Counted from the first letter of the stretch, positions 15,599 to 25,168 are shown. The stretch is DNA of 64,000 nucleotides from Eggerthella sp. YY7918 (GCF_000270285.1 NC_015738.1:1240001-1304000), one strand, 5' to 3'. Notes: generated by a model not told the origin, from the sequence alone. Numbers and translations are program-made.

Positions 15599-16858
15599 TT
15601 AGGCCTGCTCGAAGTTCCAGGAATTCATGTACTTGATCTGCTCCTCGGTGAGCGTATCGATGGCGATGCCCAAAGTTTCCAGCTTGACGCGCGCCACGCC
15701 GTCGTCGATGGCGGCAGGCACATCGTACACTTTATTCTCCAGCTCGCCCTGATGCAGGTACAGGTACTCGGCGGCCAGCGCCTGGTTCGCAAAACTCATG
15801 TCCATGACGGAGGCCGGGTGCCCCTCGGCGCACGACAGGTTCACGAGGCGCCCCTGCGCCAGTACGATGATCGTGCGGCCGTCCGGCAGCGTGTATTCCT
15901 CAACCAGCGGCTTGATCTCCTCTTTCTTCACAGCGTGCTCCTCAAGCCACACAAGGTTGATCTCGCTGTCGAAGTGGCCGGAGTTGCACACAATGGCGCC
16001 GTCCTTCATGTTCTCGAACGCGGGGCCGTCAACCACCTTGCAGTTGCCCGTCACGGTCACCCACACATCGGCAAACTTCGCGGCCTCGGCGGCGGGCATC
16101 ATCTCGTAGCCCTCCATGTGCGCCTCGAGCGCCTTCAGCGGGTCCACCTCGCATACGATCACGCGCATGCCCATGCCCTTCGCGCGCAGGGCCAGGCCGC
16201 TGCCGCAATAGCCGTAGCCCGAGATCACGATCGTGCGTCCGCACATCAGGCGGTTCGTGGCGCGGATGATGCCGTCGAGCGTGGACTGCCCGGTACCGTA
16301 ATGGTTGTCGAAGCAGTGCTTCGTGTTCGCGTCGTTGATGTTGAACACGGGGTAGGCGAGTGTCCCCTCAGCAGCCATAGCGGCCAGACGCACAACGCCC
16401 GTCGTCGTTTCCTCGGTGCCGCCGATAATGCCGGGCAGTTTATCGGTGAACTTCGTATGCAATGCGGTGTCCAGGTCGGCGCCGTCGTCCATGATGATCT
16501 GCGGGTTGGTGGCGATAACCGCTTCGATATGGCGGTTGTACGTCTCTGCGTCTTCGCCGGCGATGGCGTGTACATCAATGCCGAAATCGCGCACGAGGGA
16601 GGCGGCCGTGTAATCCTGCGTGGACAGCGGGTTTGACGCGCACAGCGTCACCTGTGCTCCCGAGGCCACCAAAGCGCGCATGAGGTTCGCCGTTTCGGTG
16701 GTCACATGCATGCAGGCGCCGATACGCACGCCCTCAAGCGGACGTTCGCGCTCAAATCGCTCGCGGATGGATGCAAGGACGGGCATATCGCGGTCGGCCC
16801 ACATAATGCGTGCGAGACCCTCGTCAGCCAGTGCGATGTCGTGGATGTCATAGCTCAA
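15599..16858 (-). CDS. ahcY: Adenosylhomocysteinase
   Basis: The protein has 419 residues, the usual length for the short bacterial/archaeal form. The NAD-binding loop G-Y-G-Y-C-G-S-G and the N-terminal I-G-A-C-M-H-V-T-T-E-T-A segment are diagnostic. The enzyme splits S-adenosylhomocysteine into adenosine and homocysteine, recycling the product of SAM methyl transfer. The start is TTG at 16858 (reading M-S-Y-D-I-H-D), supported by GGAGG seven bases upstream; no ATG fits. The gene stands alone between a terminator and a long upstream gap. No SAH riboswitch consensus was found in that gap. Confidence 0.95.
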   Translation of the reverse strand: MSYDIHDIALADEGLARIMWADRDMPVLASIRERFERERPLEGVRIGACMHVTTETANLMRALVASGAQVTLCASNPLSTQDYTAASLVRDFGIDVHAIAGEDAETYNRHIEAVIATNPQIIMDDGADLDTALHTKFTDKLPGIIGGTEETTTGVVRLAAMAAEGTLAYPVFNINDANTKHCFDNHYGTGQSTLDGIIRATNRLMCGRTIVISGYGYCGSGLALRAKGMGMRVIVCEVDPLKALEAHMEGYEMMPAAEAAKFADVWVTVTGNCKVVDGPAFENMKDGAIVCNSGHFDSEINLVWLEEHAVKKEEIKPLVEEYTLPDGRTIIVLAQGRLVNLSCAEGHPASVMDMSFANQALAAEYLYLHQGELENKVYDVPAAIDDGVARVKLETLGIAIDTLTEEQIKYMNSWNFEQA

Positions 16859-17318
16859 GGTCGTGCCTCCATTTAATGAATCGAAAGATGTGGATGTAGT
16901 CAGTCAGGGTACCATACGCCTATGAACGCATGCGAATCGTGCGCGTGCGTTACATAAAACAGACGGATGCCAACGAGGGGAAGGGAAGCGGCTCGTTGTC
17001 GCCATCGCAGGCTGCAAAATCACCCGTATATGAAGTTCGTATGCAGAACATTTGGGAATACCGGTGATTTATTTGGTCAAAATCAAAAGAAACGGTAACG
17101 AACGTACTTGTTGTTCCCCGTTTGGGTGCCGAGCAGCTATAATTTGCCAAGCTTAAAACGCGCCCCACGGGGAAGTTGATCTACGACTGTGAACGGAGCG
17201 TTTTGAGTAAACCCCGCTCGAAATACGGAATAGCAACAAGGGGGCTAGGCGGCGCCTCAAGTGAGGTGCGCGGTGGTACGGTCGCTTTGGTTTGAAGCGG
17301 CCCGACAAAGGAGCAAAG
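16859..17318. other. Divergent intergenic region between ahcY and a glycosyltransferase
   Basis: A consensus -10 TATAAT is at 17138-17143 for the rightward gene, without a clear -35. Its ~170-base leader contains AAAACGC (about 17154) facing GCGTTTT (about 17199) and can fold. TGGTAC at 17274 recalls a T-box end, but the other parts of a T-box are not recognisable. A promoter for ahcY must lie near 16880-16960, but I cannot place it. Confidence 0.4.
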
Positions 17319-18647
17319 GTGCTGGACCAGTTTTTTTCGCAGATCTCGTTCGTTGATGTGTTCAATTTCTGCGTGTTCCTCACGTTTACGTGTTGCTACA
17401 CCTATCAGCTGTATTACGTGTTTGTCGTATTGACTCGCAAGCCCAAGGAGCGTACGGCGAAGAAAAACCATCGGTTTGCCGTCGTCGTTTCCGCTCGCAA
17501 CGAAAGCGCCGTCATTGGCGATCTCATCCATTCCATTAAAGTACAAAACTACCCACAAGAGCTTATTGATGTGTTCGTCGTTGCGGATAACTGCACGGAC
17601 AACACTGCCGAGGTGGCGCGCGAGGCCGGCGCTATTGTGTTCCCCCGGTTCAACACCGAGCAGGTGGGCAAGGGCTATGCGCTCGACTACGGTTTTTCGG
17701 TCATTCGCTCTCAGTATGCCGATCGCGGTTACGAGGCCTATTTCGTGTTCGATGCCGATAACGTGCTCGACGTGAATTACTTCCGCGAGATGAACAAGAC
17801 CTATGACAGCGGCGCGAAGGCATCCACGAGCTACCGTAACTCGAAGAACTACGACTCCAACTGGATTTCGGCCGGGTATGCCGTATGGTTCTTGCGCGAA
17901 GCCAAGTTCCTCAACCAGGCGCGTCTTACGCTCAACACAAGCTGCGCCGTCTCGGGTACTGGCTTTTTCATTGCCGCTGACATCATCGAGAAAAACGGCG
18001 GCTGGAAATGGCATCTGCTTACCGAGGATATCGAATTCTCGGCGAACAGCATTCTTGAAGGTACGCGCATCAGCTACACGCCCACGGCTATTCTCTACGA
18101 TGAGCAGCCCATCACGTTCCGTGATTCATGGAACCAGCGCTTCCGTTGGGCTAAGGGCTTTTACCAGGTATTTTGGCACTATGGCGCCCGCCTTGCGAAG
18201 GGCATTGTCACCAACCCCAAAGGCGCGCGTTTTGCATGCTACGACATGCTTATGACCATCGCGCCGGGCATGCTGCTCACCATTGTGTCGGTAACGTTTA
18301 ACGCTATCATCATCGTGCTGGCGGCTACCGGCCTTATGTCGACGGGCATCATGATAGCCTCGTCGCTGTCTTCAATCTTCTTCTGCCTGATGAATTACGT
18401 CGTATTCATGTTCATGTTCGGTGTGCTGACCACGTTTGTGGAGTGGGATTCCATCCGCTCGACCACGGCGAAAAAGGTACGCTACATGTTCACCTTCCCC
18501 CTGTTCATGGTCACTTACATCCCCATTGCCTTGGTGGCGCTGGTGAAGAGGTGCGACTGGAAGCCCATTCAGCACAGCATTTCGGTCGATGTTACCGAGT
18601 TTTCCGACGCTTCTGCTGCTCGCGATAAGCGCGAACGCATCGTGTAA
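17319..18647 (+). CDS. Membrane glycosyltransferase, family 2 (BcsA/IcaA-like)
   Basis: The protein has 442 residues. One membrane segment lies at the N-terminus (about 5-35), then a cytoplasmic GT-A domain with V-V-V-S-A-R-N-E-S, F-D-A-D-N (about residue 145) and Q-R-F-R-W (about residue 273), the D-x-D and Q-x-x-R-W motifs of processive beta-glycosyltransferases. Three or four membrane segments follow (about 310-420). The start is GTG 17319, five bases after AAAGGAG; the TTG at 17292 precedes that site and is excluded. It likely makes or extends a surface polysaccharide. No partner genes adjoin it. Confidence 0.85.
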   Translation: MLDQFFSQISFVDVFNFCVFLTFTCCYTYQLYYVFVVLTRKPKERTAKKNHRFAVVVSARNESAVIGDLIHSIKVQNYPQELIDVFVVADNCTDNTAEVAREAGAIVFPRFNTEQVGKGYALDYGFSVIRSQYADRGYEAYFVFDADNVLDVNYFREMNKTYDSGAKASTSYRNSKNYDSNWISAGYAVWFLREAKFLNQARLTLNTSCAVSGTGFFIAADIIEKNGGWKWHLLTEDIEFSANSILEGTRISYTPTAILYDEQPITFRDSWNQRFRWAKGFYQVFWHYGARLAKGIVTNPKGARFACYDMLMTIAPGMLLTIVSVTFNAIIIVLAATGLMSTGIMIASSLSSIFFCLMNYVVFMFMFGVLTTFVEWDSIRSTTAKKVRYMFTFPLFMVTYIPIALVALVKRCDWKPIQHSISVDVTEFSDASAARDKRERIV

Positions 18648-18671
18648 AGCCTCTTGCGTGGTGCGTGGCGT

Positions 18672-19424
18672 TTAGAAGACGCGCGCGAACGTAACACAGA
18701 CTATGGTTGAGCAGCCGGCGGCACGCAGGGCATCCGACGCTGCCGAGAGCGTAGCTCCTGTCGTAAACACATCGTCAACGATCAATGCGGTGGAAGGTGT
18801 CGTAGCTCCGGGCAACACCCGGAAGCGGCCTTCCATATTCCCGAGTCTTTCGCGTCGTGTGAGAGATCGCTGGTCTCGGACGCGCGGTCGGCTCAGCAGC
18901 GGCGCAATGGAATAACCCAGGTACGCGGCAAGCGCTTCGGCAAGATCACGGCCGTGATCGAAGCCACGACGGCGGAGGGCAGCCGTGCTTGCGGGGATGG
19001 GAACAATCGTCAGTCCTGTGGTGTGCCACGCAGGAGGTATGACAGATGTCATGAGCGCAGCCATGCTGCTTGCGAGCCTGCGCTCTCCCGCATCCTTCCA
19101 CGTGCGAACGATGCGTGCGGACGCGTCGTCAAACACCACGCTGCTGGCGCACCCGTCAAACGCCGGCTCGGTGCGACCCGAAGCGGCCAAGGTGACAGCG
19201 TTGCATTCGGTGCACTGTACGCGTGCAAGGGGTGCGCCGCAGCGGTGGCAGGCACGCCACCAATCCACATAGCCCAAGGCGCGTTGACAGCGGTCGCACA
19301 GCACCTTTCCTGGGATGTCGCACACCGCGCAGCGCGTGGGCCAGAGCGTCTCGGCAATCGCCTCAGATACCGCTGCGGCATAGGTGGTAAGCGCAGAGTT
19401 CGATATGTCGATCAATTTTGCCAT
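18672..19424 (-). CDS. comF: ComF-family phosphoribosyltransferase-like protein
   Basis: The protein has about 250 residues. An N-terminal zinc ribbon is formed by paired cysteines (C-A-V-C, C-D-R-C, C-H-R-C, C-T-E-C), and the C-terminus carries the PRPP-binding loop A-L-I-V-D-D-V-F-T-T-G-A-T. P-I-P-A-S and R-G-F-D-H-G are the family's middle motifs. ComF supports DNA uptake in competent bacteria and is also found in non-competent ones. Start 19424 (MAKLIDIS) is a guess; 19478 is possible and neither has a clear ribosome site. Confidence 0.85.
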   Translation of the reverse strand: MAKLIDISNSALTTYAAAVSEAIAETLWPTRCAVCDIPGKVLCDRCQRALGYVDWWRACHRCGAPLARVQCTECNAVTLAASGRTEPAFDGCASSVVFDDASARIVRTWKDAGERRLASSMAALMTSVIPPAWHTTGLTIVPIPASTAALRRRGFDHGRDLAEALAAYLGYSIAPLLSRPRVRDQRSLTRRERLGNMEGRFRVLPGATTPSTALIVDDVFTTGATLSAASDALRAAGCSTIVCVTFARVF

Positions 19425-19894
19425 GTTCGCAGCATAGCACCGAGCATCTAGCAGTTTCCTTGCCGTTTCCCAGCGCATTTCTAACCAAAATCCAGCACGT
19501 TTCTAGCGTATTTCCAGCGTCGTCCCCGCAGGCGATATCCTGCGTACGTCCTGCGTTTGCAGGAGGGTTTTTCGAAATTCTGCGGGCGCGCTTTCAGGGG
19601 TTTTCCTGATCTGATACACTGTGAATGCTTCTTTCGAGTCTGTAGTTGCGGGTTTAATCCTTAGTCCACGGCAGATGCGGTCGAAAGGACCCACGTAAGC
19701 CGCGCGGTTTCCGCGTGACGATCATGGCGTATCCTAGAGGTAAGTCGCACCGCCTGTAAATTGCAGCGACATACGGTCGCAACGGGCGAGAGGGTGGGGG
19801 CGCAAGCTCAACTCCGGTGCGCGAGTGTGGGGGCAAAGACTAGGTCAGTCGAAAGAAGCGCGTACGATAAAACGGCAGATGGAGGCTCTCGGTT
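19425..19894. other. 470-base gap with foldable leader of the binding-protein gene
   Basis: No gene is seen. The 3' half can fold: GCGAC-ATACG-GTCGC (about 19767-19781), then GCGCA/TGCGC further on. It is followed by GGAGG nine bases before the next ATG. No riboswitch class could be matched. The stretch with TGATACACTGTG near 19611-19622 may be a promoter. Confidence 0.3.
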
Positions 19895-20845
19895 ATGAAG
19901 CGTTTGAAAGCGTTTTTGTCCTGCGGCATAGCAGCTGTATGTATGGCGGCCATGCTTGCGTTGATGTCAGGTTGCTCCTCGCAGGAGAGCTATACGCCGC
20001 CCGAGAAGTCGCCAACACTCTCTTCGCCCACCATTGGCAAAGACGGCGTGTTGCGTGTCGGCGTGAATACGCAGAACCAGCCGCTTGCGGGGCAGTCTAC
20101 CACCTCGTCTAAGATTGTCGGCATCGACGTGGATATCGCCGCGGCGTTGGCCGATAGCTTCGGACTTAAGCTGGAGCTGGTTGATGTGGGAACCGATTTT
20201 GCAACCGCGCTTACTGAGGGCAAGGTTGATATTGTGATGGGTGTTGATAAATCCGACTCCGACACATCGTTCTGGAAGTCTGAGATTTATCTGCCGACCG
20301 CTGTGGCTTTGTTCTCGGCAGAGGGTAATGCAACCGTGCCCACGAACGACATGAAGCCTACGATCGCCGCACAGGTGGCTTCCAAGAGCGCCTGGGCCGT
20401 GACCAATGAGTTTGATCAAGCGGTCTTTTCCGCTACGAGTGATCTGCCGAGCGCGTTTTCGTCGCTCGCGGCGGGCGAGGTGCAGTATGTGGCTTCCGAC
20501 GCCGTTATCGGAACGTATGCGGCGCATATAGCCGACAATGCCGTTCAGATTGTGGCGCTTATGCAGCAGCCAAGTGGCTATTGCGTGGGCGTGCTGGACA
20601 GCAACACCGATCTCAAACAGGCCATTTCCGACACCCTTGCGTCGTTAACGGGCAATGGCGTGATCTCCGTTATCGAGAAAAAGTGGCTTGGCACCACGCT
20701 CGATCTCGCGAGTGTTGCTCTTACCGATGGTGCTACCGCGGCCAGTACTACCACGACGACACCCGAGCCCGAGGCTCAGCCTGAAGGCGAAGAAGCGCCT
20801 GCTGAAGGTGAAGGCGAAGGCGGCGAAGCTGCCGATGCCGCCTAA
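19895..20845 (+). CDS. Amino-acid ABC transporter substrate-binding lipoprotein (orphan)
   Basis: The protein has 316 residues. The signal peptide ends in the lipobox L-M-S-G-C at residue 27. The body is a family-3 solute-binding protein: L-R-V-G-V-N-T, G-I-D-V-D-I-A-A-A-L-A, V-D-I-V-M-G-V, then A-A-Q-V-A-S-K-S-A-W. The last 45 residues are a Thr/Pro/Glu/Ala-rich low-complexity tail, unusual for this family. No permease or ATPase gene is adjacent, so it either works with a distant transporter or as a sensor. A strong terminator follows. Confidence 0.85.
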   Translation: MKRLKAFLSCGIAAVCMAAMLALMSGCSSQESYTPPEKSPTLSSPTIGKDGVLRVGVNTQNQPLAGQSTTSSKIVGIDVDIAAALADSFGLKLELVDVGTDFATALTEGKVDIVMGVDKSDSDTSFWKSEIYLPTAVALFSAEGNATVPTNDMKPTIAAQVASKSAWAVTNEFDQAVFSATSDLPSAFSSLAAGEVQYVASDAVIGTYAAHIADNAVQIVALMQQPSGYCVGVLDSNTDLKQAISDTLASLTGNGVISVIEKKWLGTTLDLASVALTDGATAASTTTTTPEPEAQPEGEEAPAEGEGEGGEAADAA

Positions 20846-20890
20846 CCCGATGTGCCTGCCTGCGGCTTCGGACGCTCCTCATATCTAAAA

Positions 20891-20928
20891 CGAACGCCTG
20901 GTTGCTCTTTGCTGCAACCAGGCGTTCG
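20891..20928. terminator. Bidirectional hairpin terminator
   Basis: CGAACGCCTGGTTGC pairs perfectly over 15 bp with GCAACCAGGCGTTCG around an 8-base loop. It lies between the convergent binding-protein and LysR genes. Confidence 0.85.
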
Positions 20929-20962
20929 AGTATATAAACCGTGTCTCTGAACCGTGTCTCGG

Positions 20963-21889
20963 CTAATCGATATAGATAGCGTCGTCGGGGGCGATGAGCG
21001 TTTTTTCCTCGGTGATGTATTCAATGAAACGGTCGACGCAGTAAGGCCGGTAGTTTTTGGTGCTGTAGCCCAGGTAGATGCGGTGGTAATAGCTTTTGCG
21101 TTCCTGGGCGTTGTTGTAGAGTGGGCGCACGACGGCTTGCTCGACGCTGCGCACAAAAAACGTATCCATCATCAGCGCGATCTCTATCCCGTTGACGGCG
21201 AAACCGGCGAGGATCGATTCGTCGAGGTATGCACATTCGGCGTGTTCGATACCCATGTCGTTCAGCATGGTTTTCACGGCCTTGCCAATAGGGATGGTAT
21301 CGCGATAGGTTATGAGTCGCTGATTGGTCAAATCTTCGGGTACAACAAATTCCTTTTTTGCCAGAGGGCAGTCGGCGCTCATGACGACAACCATTTTTTG
21401 CGTCAGTATCGGAACGAACTCGATATCCGGACTATCGTCGCTTCGGGCGCAGAATACCACATCGTAAAGCCCGCGTTTGAGGTCTTCGACCAGCGCCGTT
21501 GAAACGTCCTCACGCACATCAAAGCACACGCCAGGATCAAGCGCTTCCTTGTAGCCGTGGATGAGCTTGGGAATGTAGTCGGTCTGTACGGTGATAATAC
21601 ATCCAAGATCGATCTTACCGCCTCCGGCACCCGCATAGCTCTTCATGGTGGCGATACCCTTGTCGATTTGTTCCAATCCGTTGGTTACATACCCAAGAAA
21701 TTCTTGGCCATACTTGGTCAGCTGGACGTTTCGTCCTGTCTTTTGAAAGAGAGAAATGCCCAATTCATGTTCGAGGGAACTTATGGCGTTCGAAAGGGAG
21801 GGCTGCGTGATGTAGAGCTCCTTGGCAGCTTTGGCGTAGTGCTGTAATTCGGCAAGCTTTTTAAAATAGTAAAGCTGCGAAAGATTCAT
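20963..21889 (-). CDS. LysR-family transcriptional regulator
   Basis: The protein has 308 residues. The helix-turn-helix is N-terminal (M-N-L-S-Q-L-Y-Y-F-K-K-L-A, A-K-A-A-K-E-L-Y-I-T-Q-P-S-L-S-N-A-I). The effector domain resembles CysL/CbbR-type regulators. ATG 21889 has AGGAGG just upstream; the frame extends to 21985 without support. Two direct copies of GGAAACGT (about 21910-21930) sit in its leader. It lies downstream of etfA on the same strand but behind a hairpin, so it probably has its own promoter. Targets could include the acd/etf genes (inference). Confidence 0.92.
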   Translation of the reverse strand: MNLSQLYYFKKLAELQHYAKAAKELYITQPSLSNAISSLEHELGISLFQKTGRNVQLTKYGQEFLGYVTNGLEQIDKGIATMKSYAGAGGGKIDLGCIITVQTDYIPKLIHGYKEALDPGVCFDVREDVSTALVEDLKRGLYDVVFCARSDDSPDIEFVPILTQKMVVVMSADCPLAKKEFVVPEDLTNQRLITYRDTIPIGKAVKTMLNDMGIEHAECAYLDESILAGFAVNGIEIALMMDTFFVRSVEQAVVRPLYNNAQERKSYYHRIYLGYSTKNYRPYCVDRFIEYITEEKTLIAPDDAIYID

Positions 21890-22025
21890 CGACCCCTCCT
21901 GAAGATAAACGCTTAATGGAAACGTAACGGAAACGTCATCTTCATTATAAGGGCGTAGGGGGCACGTATGACCACGCAAAAACACACAAATGTGAGATTT
22001 GCATACTTATCGAGCGCTGAAACAC

Positions 22026-22063
22026 CGTTGCCCGCACCTCAGGAACAGAGGATGCGGGCAACG
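22026..22063 (-). terminator. Terminator after etfA
   Basis: CGTTGCCCGCA pairs with TGCGGGCAACG (11 bp), with an inner CCTC/GAGG stem. It separates the acd-etfBA operon from the LysR gene. Confidence 0.75.
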
Positions 22064-22086
22064 TATAGGTAGCTGTTGTTGCTTTT

Positions 22087-22968
22087 TTACAGCGCTGCCG
22101 TCAAGGCCGGAAGAACGTCCTTCACGTCTCCCACCAAGCCGTAGTCGCACTGCTTGAAGATGGGGGCGTTCTTGTCCTTGTTGATGGCGAACATGGTCTG
22201 GGAGCGGTTGCAGCCGACCATGTGCTGCATCTGTCCGGAGATACCGCAAGCCACATATACCTTAGGCGAAAGCATCAGACCGGAAACGCCCACGTACAGC
22301 TCGGTCGGCAACCAGTTCACGCCTTCGGTGAGCGGACGCGAGCAGGCAAGGCCGCCGCCCAGCTTGTCGGCCAGAGCACGTGCCAAATCGAGCTCGGACT
22401 CCTCGGCAAATCCGCGTCCTGCGGCCACAACCGCGTCGGCCTTGAACAGATCCACGCCGCTTTTCTCGATGGGTTTGGACGAGATGAGCTTGACCGGGTT
22501 GGCGGGAGCCACCCAGGCCACTTCTTCTGTGGCGTTAGCACCGGAGGGCTCAGCACCTTCGAAGGTGCCGGCAGATACGGTGTAGATTCCAACGCCTTTA
22601 GCCTTCTGCACGCGCTCGGCCACGCCGCCGAAGTACAGGCTCTTGGCGCCGGCGTCTTCAAAAGACATCACATCGGTGATGGCGGAGGTGCCCGCGTGTG
22701 CGGCGAGCTTGCCGGCGATCGACTTCATGTGGCGGGTGGGCTCGACAAGCACAACCTCAGGCGCCTCGGCGTCGAAAAGGGCGATGACGGTGTCGGCGGC
22801 GTCGTCGAGTACCGCGCCTTCAGGAACGCTGATATGGGCCACCTTGTCGGCCAGACCTTCTGCCACCTCGCCGAAGGAGACGAGAACAACCTCATCGGCC
22901 ATGGTGCGCGCCCCGGCGCAAAGCTCGCGGGCGGCGTCGGCGCGTTCAGCAATAACGAGTGCTTTCAT
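22087..22968 (-). CDS. etfA: Electron transfer flavoprotein, alpha subunit
   Basis: The protein has 293 residues, at the short end of the family. The C-terminal FAD-binding domain is clear: A-A-G-R-G-F, G-I-S-G-Q-M-Q-H-M-V-G, then I-N-K-D-K-N-A-P-I-F and D-Y-G-L-V-G-D. The subunit pairs with EtfB to carry electrons between acyl-CoA dehydrogenases and other carriers. ATG 22968 reads M-K-A-L-V-I-A-E-R; the longer frame is not supported. It follows etfB by 34 bases and is the last gene of acd-etfB-etfA. Confidence 0.93.
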   Translation of the reverse strand: MKALVIAERADAARELCAGARTMADEVVLVSFGEVAEGLADKVAHISVPEGAVLDDAADTVIALFDAEAPEVVLVEPTRHMKSIAGKLAAHAGTSAITDVMSFEDAGAKSLYFGGVAERVQKAKGVGIYTVSAGTFEGAEPSGANATEEVAWVAPANPVKLISSKPIEKSGVDLFKADAVVAAGRGFAEESELDLARALADKLGGGLACSRPLTEGVNWLPTELYVGVSGLMLSPKVYVACGISGQMQHMVGCNRSQTMFAINKDKNAPIFKQCDYGLVGDVKDVLPALTAAL

Positions 22969-23002
22969 GTATATCAACTCTGCCTTTCTGTCTGTATGCG
23001 GA

Positions 23003-23761
23003 TTACAGGGCGGCCTTGAGGGCGGCGGCGAACTGCTCGATGGCGCCGTCTGCGGAGGCTTCGACGATCTCAAGCTTGCGATCGGCCTGCTCGGGCGCCA
23101 GACACGAGATGACCTCGATCGTGCGGGCGCCTTCGGTTTCGGCTCCCGAGATGTTCATGGGCTTTTTGCCTGCGGCCAGAATGTCTTTCATGCCCGGGAT
23201 ACGGGGAAGGGCCACATCCGGCGTCACCGACACGACGGCGGGCAAAGACACTTCAACCGTCTCGACGACGTCTTCCAGCACACGCTCGATCTCAAGGGCG
23301 CCATCCTTAGGCGTGATCTTGGCGGCGGCGTTGACGACCGGAATCCCAAGCTTTGCGGCCAGCTGCACATCGACCTGCTGGGCGTAGTCGTCAGCCGAGC
23401 CGTCACCGCACAAAATCACGTCATAGGCGCCGACTTTGCCGATGAGCGAGGCGAGCGCCTCGGCGGTGGCATGCGCGTCCATATCCGCATACGCGTCGTC
23501 GGCGGCCATGTAGAGTTCGTCCACGCCGCGGGCGAGCACGTTTTTCTTCAGCTTGGAGTCGTCGATGGAGGCGGGGCCCGCCGTTATGGCCACCACCTGA
23601 GAGCCTTCGCTTTCGGCGGCCAGCTGTGCGGCGGCCTCAAGGGCGTTCAGGTCGTAGGTCGACACGATCCCCTTGGCCTTGGAGTAGTCCAGCGTGCCGT
23701 CGGCGGCCACCTGGATATCCTGATCGTCGGGAACCACCTTAAAAGCAGCAACGATGTTCAT
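23003..23761 (-). CDS. etfB: Electron transfer flavoprotein, beta subunit
   Basis: The protein has 252 residues. M-N-I-V-A-A-F-K-V-V-P-D, N-A-L-E-A-A and D-V-I-L-C-G-D-G-S-A-D-D are the nucleotide-site segments expected of EtfB. AGAAAGGATG precedes ATG 23761. It sits between the acyl-CoA dehydrogenase (141 bases upstream) and etfA. The short pair of Etf subunits and the CaiA-like dehydrogenase recall the Fix/Cai-type systems used in reduction of enoyl-CoA by anaerobes. Confidence 0.93.
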   Translation of the reverse strand: MNIVAAFKVVPDDQDIQVAADGTLDYSKAKGIVSTYDLNALEAAAQLAAESEGSQVVAITAGPASIDDSKLKKNVLARGVDELYMAADDAYADMDAHATAEALASLIGKVGAYDVILCGDGSADDYAQQVDVQLAAKLGIPVVNAAAKITPKDGALEIERVLEDVVETVEVSLPAVVSVTPDVALPRIPGMKDILAAGKKPMNISGAETEGARTIEVISCLAPEQADRKLEIVEASADGAIEQFAAALKAAL

Positions 23762-23902
23762 AGCGGCATCCTTTCTGGTCAATCTGTTGGTGCAACCGTA
23801 TTTTCGATTGCGTGTTTGCACATTGATATTCATGCCGGAAAGGCACGACAAAACACACGGGTCGCTTACCTGAAGCAAGCGACCCGTGTGAGTAAACCGA
23901 TA

Positions 23903-25057
23903 CTATTCGGAGTACCACTTCGGAATCGCACGACCCGCGATGTAGTCCATTACTTCGCAGGTACCGCCGGCAAGCATGTTGCCGCGGAGGTCGCGCCAAA
24001 TACGACCGACGCGCACTTCGTCGGTATAGCCGAGTCCGCCGAAAATCTCAATCGCGTTGTCGGCAATTTGAAGATGAGCGCGCGTACCCCAAGACTTCAG
24101 CATGGCGATGTCAGCGTTGATGGATTCGCCCTGGTCAAGCTTCCAGAGGCAGTAATACAGCCAATGACGCGTCTGCTGCAGCATGATTTCGTTCTGCTCG
24201 ATGAGAGCCTGAACGCGGGGGTTGGTGACGATAGGTTTGTTGAAAGCGATACGATCCTTTGCATACTGAACCGCGTCGTTTTGCGCAGCCTGGGCAAGAC
24301 CCAGACCTTGCGCCACAACCAGGCAGCGCTCGAACTCGAAGTTCTTCATAAGAAGCAGCCAGCCGGCACCTTCTTCGCCAATGCGCTGATCGGCGTTCAA
24401 AACGACATCGTCGAAATACACGTCGACGAACGGCACGGTGTGCTGACCAAGCTTGGACAGGTGGGCCGTCGAAATGCCAGGAGTCTCGCGCTTTACCAGC
24501 CACAGGGACATCTTGTTGTTCTCGCGGGCAGGATCTTCGTCCTTGGCGATAACGATCAAATAGGGAACGTCGGCACCGTTGGTAACCCAGGTCTTCTGAC
24601 CGTTCATGATATAGGTACCGTCAGCCTGCTTCTTCGTGGTGCAGGTCATAGCCATGTTGTCGGAACCGGCAGCCGGCTCGGACAGGCAGAGCGCAGCAAC
24701 GGACTGGCCGGACTTCTCGTACTCTTCCATGATGACCGCGGCCTGCTCCGGCGTGCCGAACTCGGCAAGGTCAGCACAGGCAAGCATGCCGGTCATAAAG
24801 GGAGTCATTGCACCCGTGAATTCATACAGCTTCTCAGTCATAAGACCCAACGTGACATGGTCGGTAGGAATGCCGCCGACCTCTTCGGGCAGGCCCATGA
24901 AGGGGAAGCCAGCGTCGCGATAGGCGTCCTGCGCCTCTTGCGTCACTTGGTGGTTTTCATACATGTCTTTGACAGACTGGTCGTCGAAGTAGCGCTCTGC
25001 GTACTCCTTTAGAGAATCTACAAGCAGCTCTTGCTCATCAGTCAGGCTAAAATCCAT
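23903..25057 (-). CDS. Acyl-CoA dehydrogenase / enoyl-CoA reductase (CaiA-like)
   Basis: The protein has 384 residues, M-D-F-S-L-T-D-E-Q-E-L-L-V at the start, closely like CaiA-type enzymes. The FAD/substrate motifs are C-L-S-E-P-A-A-G-S-D and Q-K-T-W-V-T-N-G-A-D, and the C-terminal F-G-G-L-G-Y and R-D-L-R-G-N are typical. The start 25057 follows GAGGAGAAGGCAACC. It forms an operon with etfB and etfA, and is transcribed away from the second dehydrogenase at 25546. In an anaerobe it may reduce an enoyl-CoA using electrons from EtfAB. Substrate not determinable. Confidence 0.9.
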   Translation of the reverse strand: MDFSLTDEQELLVDSLKEYAERYFDDQSVKDMYENHQVTQEAQDAYRDAGFPFMGLPEEVGGIPTDHVTLGLMTEKLYEFTGAMTPFMTGMLACADLAEFGTPEQAAVIMEEYEKSGQSVAALCLSEPAAGSDNMAMTCTTKKQADGTYIMNGQKTWVTNGADVPYLIVIAKDEDPARENNKMSLWLVKRETPGISTAHLSKLGQHTVPFVDVYFDDVVLNADQRIGEEGAGWLLLMKNFEFERCLVVAQGLGLAQAAQNDAVQYAKDRIAFNKPIVTNPRVQALIEQNEIMLQQTRHWLYYCLWKLDQGESINADIAMLKSWGTRAHLQIADNAIEIFGGLGYTDEVRVGRIWRDLRGNMLAGGTCEVMDYIAGRAIPKWYSE

Positions 25058-25168
25058 GGTTGCCTTCTCCTCTCCTGGCCGGTTTTTCAGGCCTTTTGTC
25101 CCTCGCTTACCGGGCCGTCTCTCCTCGCCTGTTTCTTTTACAATAAAGATGCGCGATGATTGCGTGCT

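Noticed and set aside
15548-16636. Plus-strand frame of 362 codons opposite ahcY
   Set aside because: Antisense shadow of ahcY, His/Val/Gly-rich and without family features. The similar 344-codon frame at 12109-13143 is rejected for the same reason.
16859-16960. SAH riboswitch upstream of ahcY
   Set aside because: Looked for the conserved core on the minus strand; not found.
17267-17290. T-box-like TGGTAC motif in the glycosyltransferase leader
   Set aside because: The following bases do not match the T-box end, no specifier stem could be recognised, and the gene is not an amino-acid gene.
19425-19894. Known riboswitch before the orphan binding protein
   Set aside because: Foldable, but no match to glycine, lysine, cobalamin or c-di-GMP consensus cores that I could recognise.
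22643-25012. A 789-codon open frame on the plus strand opposite etfA, etfB and acd
   Set aside because: It is fully antisense to three well-supported genes, has no ribosome site and no recognisable domain; long antisense frames are a by-product of GC-biased codons.
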